From: Hippopus hippopus
Lineage: Eukaryota; Mollusca; Bivalvia; Cardiida; Cardiidae
Reading direction: 5' to 3'
NCBI GenBank assembly: GCA_946811185.2
Contig: OX328106.1
Coordinates: 26,968,426-27,032,425 of the forward strand
DNA: 64,000 nucleotides
The translations under genes and the position numbers were made by a program. The notes below the pieces were generated by a model. The model saw nothing but the letters and a program-made list of their open reading frames with translations. It was not told where the DNA came from and ran no database searches. This document shows positions 39,401-51,400 of this stretch, in pieces; the stretch's first letter is position 1, and each line of letters starts with the position of its first letter.

Positions 39401-42400
39401 TTTCAAATTTTCATTTTGTTCAAGAAGATTTTTTTCTGAATCATCAAGTTCCATAATCCTTTCATGAAGGTCATTATTTTCACCTCTTAACTGCTCTACT
39501 TCCAATTTATAAGTCACCACTTCTCTTGCTAAAGTATCATAATCTTCAACATTATCATTTCGCTGAGATTTCTTACGTTTCTTTTCCTGTCTTTTCATTT
39601 GGTCAAGTAAGGACTTTTTCTCTTTTTCTAAATCTTTTATTTGGTCTGTAAGCTTTGACATTTCTTTTAATAAATTTTGATTTTGCACCATTTGATCTGA
39701 GCTATAATTTTGATTGTCTGAAGCCCCTGATTGTCGAGCACTTTCCTCTGTCTGTTTTTCCTTTTCATTTTGATCTTGTAAATGAAGATTGGCACATGCT
39801 TCTTTTTCAAGTCTTGTAATACTTTCTACCTTTGTATGTAGCTCTATGGAAGCACCAGAATTATTTGTATTAGTTTTCAAGAGTTCAGAATTCATTTGTT
39901 CATGATATTCACTGTCAATTTTTTCTGACTGTTCACTGTCATGTTTTTCAAGACTGGAAAGTTTTGATGCCATGGCTTCATTTTCTGAGGTTAGTGTGTG
40001 AACCTGCACTTTTAGCTCTATTTCCCTATTTTCAAATTCACTTAACTGTTTCAAGAACTTTTCTGATTTCTCTTTCTCTGATTGTTCAAGCTCTTCCATT
40101 CTTTGCGAAAAGCTAACAGTCAAACTTGTTTCTCTATTTTCAAGTTCTTCTATTTTATTTCTAAAATTCATTTCACTTTCTTTGTATCTGTCTATTTTTT
40201 GTATAAGATTATTTTCCTTTTCCACTAATTCTTCAACTCTTGTACACAAATCATCCTCTTGTTGCTGATATTCTGCTATTTCTTTTTCAAGCATGTCAAT
40301 TTTCTTTTCATATGATTTTTCCATGTTTATAAGTCTCATTTTTAAGTCATCTTCATGATTTTCCATAGAATCAAGAGCCTCAAGAAGATTTTCTTGAGAA
40401 GATTTTAGCTCATTTATCTTTTTCTCATACCCAACAACTGTTGACATGGTTTGACTAGAATGCTCTGATTTTTCCAAAATGGCTATATGTGTTTTTAATT
40501 GTTTCTCTGTATGTTCCATTTCAACAACTGTTTCTCTTAACCTCACTTCACTTTCTTTCACTCTGTCTAATGTCTCTTCAAGACCTTCAATCTTTTTATT
40601 TTTTTCTTCAGCAACATTCTGTAACTGTTCTTCAAGTTCCATGATCTTTGCATTCAAACTTTCAATAATGTCTTCATTTATTTCAGAAGCTAATGATTGA
40701 CAACCACTCAGATCAAGATCAGTTTCCTGTTCCTTTAATTTAGCTTTCAGTTCCTTATTTGAATTTTCTAGAACACGAATCTTATCTTCCAAACAGTCTC
40801 TCCTATTAGCCTCTTCATCTGCCACTTTCCTCCAATTTTCACGCAGGATTTCATTATCTTCCTCAATTTCTATAAGCTTAGCATTTAAACTGGCATTTTC
40901 CGCTTCAAGAGCTTTCAATTTATCTCTGAGGTTTTCACCAAAATCAGCATCTCCAAGAAGCTCATCCTTCAGGTCAAGTCTCTGCCTGAGAATATGGTTG
41001 TCTCCCTCTAGTTCTGTTATCTTTTGCGAAAGTATTTTCTCTGTCTCTTCCAGGTATTTCACCTGTCAAAGAGAAAAATATTCACAAATTGTATAATGAA
41101 ATTTAATGTTATATACCATGCCTTTCTCATGAATGACCAATGTACTTATTTTTAAATTCATAGGAGTGTCCTAAACAGTTTGTCACTTTTTTGCAGTGTA
41201 TGATCAAGATAAGGGTTGCACAGAATTTCACCATTTTCTGAGACATTCTTGCACAAAACAGCCTTTAAAAAGCAAATTCTGGATATTTTCTATCGACTAA
41301 ATAATTGTTTTACACTTTAGTGCTTCAAGTGGCAGAGATATCTGTTGGTGTTTTGAAAGGCATCTACATAACAATTTACCTAAGTCTAGATATGTCCAAT
41401 TTTCAAGCGTTTACCAGCAGCAAATCAAATGCGGTTCAAATGGTAGGATTTGCCTATGAAAACTTAGAAAACATCAAGGTAAAAAGGGAAAATGCTGGTA
41501 CATGTAACTAGCCTTTTCTCCTTTTCCTACAGCATTTTCAAAAACTGCCTTCCTGAAGATACTTAAAAAATGAGATTCTTTGGTACATAAGAAAGCCTGC
41601 GAATAAAAAGAGAGAGAACATAAACAGCCATTAGAGATGGTCCCACTGTTGCAATATAAACATGTGTTTTGACCAGAAAAGTTAACAAGCTTTTTGTCAG
41701 TTTAGATGTAGTATCTAATTGCACATAATACGCAGTCTTATCTTGATCTACAGTTTGAAAAAGAAACTTGTGTTGTTCATGGCATTTTACGTTTTAATCC
41801 TTAGGTAATTTTTAGTATTTCACAATTTCTCCTTTTCCCACTTCTAACCTTTCAGAGACAAATCTCATCATTTGAGAGACATTTAATTTGTCGTCTGCAA
41901 AATGCTTTCAATTTGGACAAGTCTAAGTTATTGTTGTATGGTAAAGAGTTCAAAGGCCTTGAAGATAATCCCTTATAGACATAGTGCTTAGTAAATTTAA
42001 TGGATATTCTCAGTCAGAACTCGAAGCATGTAAAGATACATGATACTGCACTCTCTAAGTTGTTTTGGTCAGAATATCCCGCAAAGAAGAGGGCAGAGTA
42101 GATCCAAGATCAGACTATCAGACTGCTGATTCAAATCCAGAATTCTGACTCATATGATGAGGTTTGCCTTTAAAAAGGTAGAAAATATTGTAATAAAATG
42201 AGAAAATTTGGATTGCTGGCATTTTCTCTTTTACCCACAATGTTTTCAAAAGTATATAAAGGCAAAATATTATGATTCCTTTTTTCTATAACACTGACAA
42301 AGTAGGATCTTAAAAGATTTGTAGAAGAAAAAATGCTGGCATACAGCATTTTCTCGATTTTCAAGTGTTTTCTATCCCTTAAAATCTTTACCACACAATT

Positions 42401-45400
42401 CTGCATTTTAATAACCCTGAGAAAGAAGCCTTTTGAAAACATTATGGGAAAAGGAGAAAATGCTGGTTTCCAGCATGTTCTCCTTTTCCCACAATGTTTT
42501 CTACCCTAACTGAGACAAATTCCGTCATTTGAGCAACATTTAGATTATCATCTGCAAATGCTTACAATTTGGACAAGTCTACGTTTTTGTGGTGAAGTAA
42601 AGAGTCAAAGACAAATTCTATAATCTTATGTCTTTTTTTTTTGTTGTCTGCAAATACTTTCATCAGGGAAAAGCCCCAAATTTTGTGCAGTACTAAAGAA
42701 TTGATACTCTCTCTACCTGCAGCCAAAAGGTTACACAAAGAATCAGAGCTTGTAATTATAAGAGGCTGGATTCTAATAAAGTTTCAATTGGGGGCCATTC
42801 CTGTAAGTTAAATTGTCTCCCTTGCAAGATAAAGACTGAAGGTAACTAAATAACAGATTTGTCCTTTCACCTGTATTCCTTTGGTTTTTTCCTTGATTCC
42901 TTTGGGGAAGTTGCGATAAATATAATATGAATTAATATATATTTGTAACGTCCCCATGTAATTCAAATTGAATTTTGTTCTCAATCATCTGGAACTATGT
43001 ATATATTGATTTGTATAACAATCTAACTAGATTTAGTTGAGATATTATCTCCAAAACATAGCTGTGTAGTACAAGAAAATCAAGGATAAAATCCAAGTAA
43101 TACCCTTCTCAGGACCAATGTTGTACTGGAGAGGAATCAAGGGAAATAACTGAAGAATGGCCCTCATTACAGAAATTTTAATGTGGTTAATTCTGAAAAT
43201 AGAACTTCATTCTAACAAATGTATAGGTGGCAAACAAAAACTCACAACAGCACAAACATGCTAATTCAAGATAACATAAAAATACCTTGGACATAATCAT
43301 TGTTTATTAGACCTACATGAGCAACAAAACTTTTAACCTTTGCATGCTAAGAGCAGGGTGGTTTTTCAGATACATGTACTTTAAATTAAGTCTTTACCAC
43401 AGGACAAAAATGTAGACTTGTCCAAATTCAAAGCATTTGCTAGTGACAGTCTAAATGTGACACAAACAATGGAGTTTGTCCTTGATAGGGTCGGAAAAAA
43501 TTGTGGGAAAAGGAGAAAATGCTGGTGACCAGCATTTTCTCCATTTTTTTACTGTATTTAAAGCAAATCAGATCATTCGAGCATTATCTAATGTGTAGTC
43601 TTGCTTTTAATTCCATCATGTGAACCACATTTAAATTTTCATCTGCAAATGCTTTGAATTTAGACCAGTCTAAAATTTTGCTGTTTGGTAAAGAGTGAAA
43701 TGAGACATCTGCATATTCCATGAACCAACTTCCGTACGGCTCTCCTTCCAAAGCTGACTAGTTCTGTAACTATTGTTGTAGTGAAATGTACTAGGGGTGT
43801 TCTAAAGTACAATTTATCCCAGCTAGATAATACCACATTATACAAAATTTCAAAACAAGAAACAAACAAACATGGCACTGACACAACTGTTGTAAGAAAC
43901 TTAATCAATCAATCTCATGCTATCAAGTTATTTTCATAAAAAAGATTGTAATTAATTAGCATACATAAGAAGTAAAATGTGAATGAATTAGCTATGGCAC
44001 ATTTAAAAACATATCCAAGATTAGATAATGGGATTTTCTCCACCACCAAAAATGTTTCATTTAACTCTTTACCACACAATGGTGACTTTCAACGACCCTG
44101 AAAAAGAAGGCTTTTAAAAACATTGTAACTGGTAACCAACATTTTCTCCTTTTTTCCACAAGGTTTTCTACCCCTCCCAAAAAAAATTTCAACTTATCAG
44201 TCACATTTATTTTGTTGTCTGCAAATGACTCAATTTGGACCAGTCAAAAATTTTGTCGTTCGGTAATGAGTTAACCCTTTCCAACTCAAATACATTGTAC
44301 AAGTTTATAAGCCCTTGCAGAAGGTAGCAAATGAAAACATTTTGGGAGGGTAAGCCATTGCATTATACATGAAACTGCTGCTTTCGTCATACTGTTTTCT
44401 GTACCATTATAAAAGATATTTCCAGTCTCTTTTAATGCTTCTTGATTGAGAAACTAGAGCTAGGTTTTGTTTACACCCTTTACTATGCGAGTCATTCTAT
44501 GACTTGTCAACAAGAAAAGTTGGCATCAACAGCAATCAAATTGAACAGTATGTCAGGAAATGAATAGAGGGAGGATAGAAGAGCAATTTCATTATATCTC
44601 CTTAAGTTTTGATAAGTCCTCTGCCGGAAGGACATAAAAACTTATACCATATACATCTGAAAATGGATCAAAACAATCGACTACTGCATCAACCTGTGTA
44701 TCAAACTGGTGCATCATTCATTCAATAGATACATCCAATTATTATGATATCAATGGCTGTTTCACTGGAATCCAGAACACCAATTCATTTCAACCCTTAT
44801 AGCACTGAATAAATCAAACATACATTTTCAGTGAAGTAAGACCCTAATATATGCAATTTCAAGGTTGTTTTTACCAACAGTGTTAGAGCTAAGCCGACAG
44901 CACAGATCAATGATCAGACTGCATATTTCGTACAGTCTGACATTGATCTACACTGGCAGTAAAGGCAAGTATAATTGTGAAAGGTGCTTTAAGGGTTAAT
45001 TTCAATTACTATGATGTTTTGACTCATATCCATTTCAAGTTTCAGTTATGAATTTTGTTTTTTAGGGCAAATTCTGAAAACAATATCAATGGAAGTGGCA
45101 AATAATGGCTAACATTATTATCCCATTATCTAAAGTTGTACTGAAATGATGAGAACAAAACTTGTTATAAAAAACTTTAGAGCAACAATGTTGTTGGTTA
45201 AGCACAATCATGCCTTTATCATACAGCAAGCAACGAGCAGCATTCCCACAATACCTTATCTGATAGAGTCTGCTCATTTGTATCCTTCTCCATGTTCACA
45301 TCTTTCAGTTCTCTGATCTTACGCTGAAGTCTAATTATCTGTTTCCGTAATTTATCACAATCTGAGTTTCCTTCCTCCACTCGATCTCGTAAAACACTCT

Positions 45401-48400
45401 CACTTACTTCTAGTTCACCAATATGTTTCTCAGCAAGCTTTAATCTGTCCTTGTATTGTCGCTCCAAGGCCTCTGCTGTTTGAGCACGCTCTCGAAGTTT
45501 GTCACATGTTTCACGAAGTTCAACACTTCTTGGGTCTTCAGAATCAGATCCTGACCCGTATCCATCCCCTTGACACTTCTGTGAAATTTCGTAACGAAGA
45601 ACATCATTCTCCTCACGGAGTTCAGCAATCTGTTTTTGAAGTCGGTCAACTTCGTGTGTGACCTCATAGTGTACTGCCATGGTGCTGCTTAAAACTGGTA
45701 CACTATTCATTCTAGGTCGTCTAGGAGTTAAATCATCGAAAAATATTGATTCATTTAAGTCTTTATCAGCTCCTGTGGCGTTATGATCTTTGTCGAAACC
45801 TGATTGTTTTACAGTATCGAAATTTGAAACTGTGAGGACTGTCTCATCCTCACCTGGTCTGTCATTGGCTATTGTTGAAAGCGAGTCAATACTGGTCTCT
45901 GACAAAGTTCGTGTAATTCTTGGTGAAGGCAGTGGACTGCTACACCTGATTCGATCTAGAGGTCTCTCACGTTCTAGGGACCTCTCACGAATAGTGTCAT
46001 GCCCAACCTCGGCCAACCGTAATCTACTGTTTAACTGTAATCCTGAAGACTTTGGCTATTGGGGAAAAAAGTAATGATTATCATAAAATGTCTTTCTGAC
46101 ACACCAAGATAGGTGGTTCTATATTGACCATCCAACCTTGAAAGTGTTTTATTCATTTATCTAGCTATAGTATTAATTTAAGAAGAGTTTCTTGCAAGAA
46201 AAAGTATCCTTAACCATCTACATGTACTTTCTTACAGGAAACAACCTTAAATAAATGTTTCTCTATAGATACATGTATATTAAGGTAGACAACATTTCTA
46301 TCACAATGTCATAACTATGGTATCTAGTGAACTTTTTTCTCTGTCTCTCTCAGATAAACATTTTTGTAAGTTACAACAACAAGAAAAACGTGTAACTGTT
46401 CCATCATACAATCCTGTACCAATGTATGACCATTTAACGTATGGACATAACATCTTCAGTATTATTGAAGGAGAGGTAGAATAGCCCTAACAGATTAATC
46501 AGCATTTATGTTGCTGTAATTACAATCGACTCCCATTATTTCTTTCATAATTTCAAAACCACACTTCATCTGAAATGTTTGAGAAATTAATAATGATTGC
46601 TCTAAAACACTTAACAAAAAAATCCTCCTATTTTTCTTTTTAACACATGTATTCACATTTCCATGAAATACCAAAAAAAATTAAGATAAAATAATGTTGA
46701 AGTTAACAATAGAATAGAATTATCCGTATTCAGTGAAATTCCACATAACTCCACATTTCAACCTGCACTATAAGTTGATCACGTTACTGTGATCAACAAA
46801 ATACAATACATTAACTCTTTACCAAACGAAAAAATTTTGGACTGGACTCGTCCAAATTGAAAGTATTTGAGACGAAAAATTGAATATAGCTCCAATGATG
46901 ATTTTTGTTTTTGGTACGATAGAAAACAATGTGGGAAAAGAAGAAAATGCTGGTTTCCAGCATTTTCTCCTTTTCCCACAATGTTTTTAAACACCTTATT
47001 CCTCTGAGTCTTTCAATCTCAGGATTGTGTGGTAAAGGGTTAATACATTGACTTCCAGGTGAAGGAATTAACTAGGGCGACTTTACCAAACAATTAAAAG
47101 TTTCAAAGACCCTAAGAAAGAAGACTTTAAAACATTGTGCAAAAGGAAGAGAATGCTGGTAAGCATTTTCTTCTTTCCCGACCATATTTCTTACCAGATC
47201 TCATAAAAGTACAGCTCATTCGTAAAAATTCATCAATTATTGTCAGAATTTATTTTCAGGCTGGACAAGTTTTTAACAATTTGTTGTTTTGAAAAGGTTA
47301 TTGAACGACATTTTATTAAACTAAAGTCCAAACCATGTAAGCAGATTAAACTTTTACCAAAGAATGCCTAGTTTTTTTAATCTTGAAGAAGTTGGCTTTA
47401 AAAAAAAATTGTTGGAAAATGAGAATGCTAGTAAGCAGAATTTTCTCATTTTCCAACATATTTTTTTTTCTTCTTCCCTTTCAAAGGAAAATTCTGTCAT
47501 CTGAACCGAATTTAATTAGTTTTTTTCAATATTCACAATTTTCAAAATTTCATTGCCTGGTAAAGAATAAACCAAGGCATAAGTATGGGGCAGGGGTTAA
47601 GGAATTTCCATTCATAACTAATATGTGAATCACTTAACTCTTTACCACACAATCCCAACTTTTAACGACCCTGAGAAAGAAGCCTATAGAAAACATTGTG
47701 GGAAAAGGAGAAAATGCTGGTAACCAGCATTTTCTCCTTTTCCCACAATATTTTCTACCCTATCAAAGTCAAAAATCATCATATTTAACAAGATTTAATT
47801 TGTTGTTTGCAGATGCTTTGAATTTGGTCCAGTCCAAAAATTTGTCGTTTGGTAAAGAGTTAAACCTGTAATGTTCTTATCTTAGTCTATATCGGGGATA
47901 GTCCATTTTACAAGCATTTTCTATACAACAAATAAAATGGGGTTTAAAAGATGTGATTTATCTATCAAATGGTAGCAAACATTGAGAAAAGGAGAAAATG
48001 CTGGTGCTACCAGCACTTTCTCCTTCTCCAACAATGTTTACAAATGCTGTTTTCCTCAGGGATGTAAAAACACACAGTTGTTTGGTAAAGGACTCACTCA
48101 ACCTACCGAAAATGACTTTGTATAAGTTTTTATGCCTTCCATGACCATTTAAAAAAAGAACAACGTGGCTACAGGATAAATCGTTTGTAACCAGGAACTC
48201 TTTCTTTTGCCATTATGTTTTCACTTGTATTTATGTTTTAAATCTTTATTCATACTGATTGTGCAGATTTATCAAGAGAGCTTTTAACTGAAGCCCCTTT
48301 GTCCATATTTCTAATGAGTTAACTGACCTACATGTATATGGTTACAACCTACTGATACTTTACCTCTTTCATGTGTTTTTGCAACCCTAAGCAGGAAGCT

Positions 48401-51400
48401 TTTCAAAACACTGAGGGAAATGGAGAACATAATGGTGACCACCATTTTCTCCTTTTACCCACACTGTTTACTACCCTACAAGGACAGAGTCTATCAACTG
48501 AGCCTCATTTTATTTGTTATTTGCTATTGATTTGTGTGTGGACAAGTTTAACCCTTTACCACAAGGCAAAATTTAAGACCTATCCAAATTGAAAGCATTT
48601 GCAGACAACAATTTCAGTGCCTCAAATGACACAATTTTTCTTTGATAGGGTAGAAAACTTTGTGGGAAAAGGAGAAAATGCTGGTTACCAGCATTTTCTC
48701 CTTTTCCCACAATGTTTTCAAAAGGCCTCTTCTTCAGGGGCGTTAAAAGGCGTCATTGTGTGGTAAAGGGTTAAAGTCTTAGCTCTAGTTCAGACTTAGA
48801 ATTTTGTTCAAAAATAAGATGTTCAAAGATAGACTGTATACATGAACTATATCATTCTCTATATCATGAGCTATATTCAGACTATTCAACTTGATAAACA
48901 ATTGAACAAATGACCATCCAACAGAGAGTTGACAAAACATTGTGGCTAATATAGGCATTGCATCTTCTGAGAAATTCCACTAATTGCTATCTTTTTCTTC
49001 ATCTAAACAGCCAACACTGGTCTTCAGAAAGTTTTTAAAATTTTCATGATTTTTGCCCAATTATCATACTGTAAAAATGAGAGAACAAAATTATTCTTTC
49101 CTCTGAAACTAAGAAAAGATACCAAGTATCAATGACAAAAAAGCAAAAAATCATCAACAATCTGAAAACTAGCTGATAAATGAGAGGTTTTCATGTGAGA
49201 TTTTCTTTATAAATTCTAGCTAGCTTTAAAACCACTACATTCAATCAGAAAATTATCAAACACTTTTCTACAATGAGCATAATTAAGTTAACCCTTTCCC
49301 AAACAATCCCTGGTTTTCACGACCCTGAGAAAGAGGCCTTTTGAAAACATTGTTGGAAAAGGAGAAAATGCTGGTAACCAGCATTTTCTCCTTTTCCCAC
49401 AATGTTTTCTACCCTTCCAAATACAAATTTCAATTTTCAGGTCACATTTACTTTGTCGTCTGCAGATGCTTTCAATTTGGACAAGTCTAAAATTTTGTCA
49501 TTGGTAAAGAGTTAAAAATGTAGGAAAAGCCCATCATAGTACTGTACCCAACTGTTTACGACCAGGTATAAGACTCATCGAAACTTAACGCATGTGCTGA
49601 CAACAAATGAACCATACTCTGGCAAAACGGGATTTAATGCCTCTCTGTGATGCATTATACTAAGCAAGTCATCACATTATTAGGGATCCATAAAATCCAT
49701 TTTGTCTCACAACTGACTTAATCATGAGGTAGAATGGTCCCCAAACACACAGAAATTTACCAAAAATACCTGGCTTCATCCTTTTTGCAGATGCATTAAA
49801 CCCCCTTTTCACAGAGCATGGCTCAAATAAAATGTAACTCAAATACTGGGATTTGTCTTTGAAAGGGTAGAACACATTTGGAAGCAGGAGAAAATGCTGA
49901 TTGATAATACCGGTATTATGTTTTCCTCTTCCCACAATTTTTCAAATGTTACTTCCTTCGGGTAGTAATAGATAGTGTAGCATTTTGCATACTATCAGCA
50001 GTTGCTCCTTTTTGAACAATGTTCATATAAGATACTTTTTTTGCCCTCCCATTTGCATTTTATGTATTAGTCATTTCTACATGTAAAAGTTACTGGTAGC
50101 CTGCATGGTAATACCCAGGTTAGAATCCTGAAAACCACCTGTCAAAAGTCACACTAAAAACTCTCTGATAAACATGTAGCAGAATTTATTGTTTATTTTT
50201 CTGTTTAACCTTTTATCACACAACCCCTGAAAGAGAAGGCTTTTGAAAACATTGTGGAAAAAGGAGAAAATGCTGGTAACCATCATTTTCTCCTTTTCCC
50301 ACAATGTTTTCTACCCTATCAACTTAAGCCACATTAAATCTGTCATCTCATGATCTGCAAATGCTTTGGGTTTGGACAAGTCTAATATTATGCTGTGTGG
50401 TAAAAGGGTTTAAAATGACAAAAATTAAATTCAAGATACAACAAAAGAGCAGATAATACCTTGACTTGTAAGAGCTCTTCTCTCTCATCTCTAGTCAGAG
50501 AAAGTGACTGTTCTTGAGCATCCAGCTTCTCTTTACATCTCTCAAGTTTGTTAGCTAATACAGATTTCTCTTCTTGTAGACAAATCACTTTGTTCTGAAG
50601 TTCTTGCATGGTACTTTCTACTTCTTCCACATGCTGTAACATAACAAGATATAAATGGTCAATTTTATGTCACCCATTATGGTGTATTATACTTGTAGCG
50701 CCTGATAACATTGCGCAAACAAACATCATGAGAGATTTGTTTGTATGGTGACAAATCACTTTGCTCTGAAGCTCTTGCATGGTGCTTTCTACTTTTTCCA
50801 CATGCTGTAACAAAACAAGATATCAATGGTCAACTCTATGTCATCCATTATGTTTTATCATATTATTAGCACATGATAACATCGCATAAACAAACACTGT
50901 GAGGGATTTGCTTATTTGGTTGTATGGTCTTTCACCGTTTTAATCATTATACATGTACTATATATTGGGACAGCCAGCACGCAGCACCTATCCACACTTT
51001 CCTGGAGTTTCCTTTACTAGCGCTTCATACAATATTCTTCCCATGCCACTGTCTACTTCCAAAATAACCATCATATATAATAATGATCAGCTGTAAGAGG
51101 AATGAATCCTGGCACAATGACTTTCATCAATTCTCAGAAAGAAATTCTCAAAGCTGGGGATTCGAACCAGCAATCCATATCATGAAGGGGCAGTTTATCC
51201 CTTTACCAAACAATCCCTGTTTTTTACGACCCAGAGGAAGAAGCCTTCTGAAAACTTTGTAGGAAAAGGAGAAAATGCTGATAACCAGCATTTTCTCCTT
51301 TTCCCACAATGTTTTCTACTCTTCTGAAGTCAAGTTTCAATTTTTGAATCACATTTATTTTGTCATCTGCAAATGCTTTCAATTTGGACAAGTCTAAAAT

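Noticed and set aside
40479..40700. Plus-strand frames antisense to exon 5 (also 38195-38386, 22184-22987)
   Set aside because: Shadow frames opposite long Glu/Lys/Leu-rich coding exons; composition (Ser/Phe-rich) is the mirror of the coil.
42880..42915. Possible 29-nt exon before GTGAAAGG
   Set aside because: Length would shift the otherwise continuous phase-0 junction between exons 4 and 5, and the acceptor is weak.
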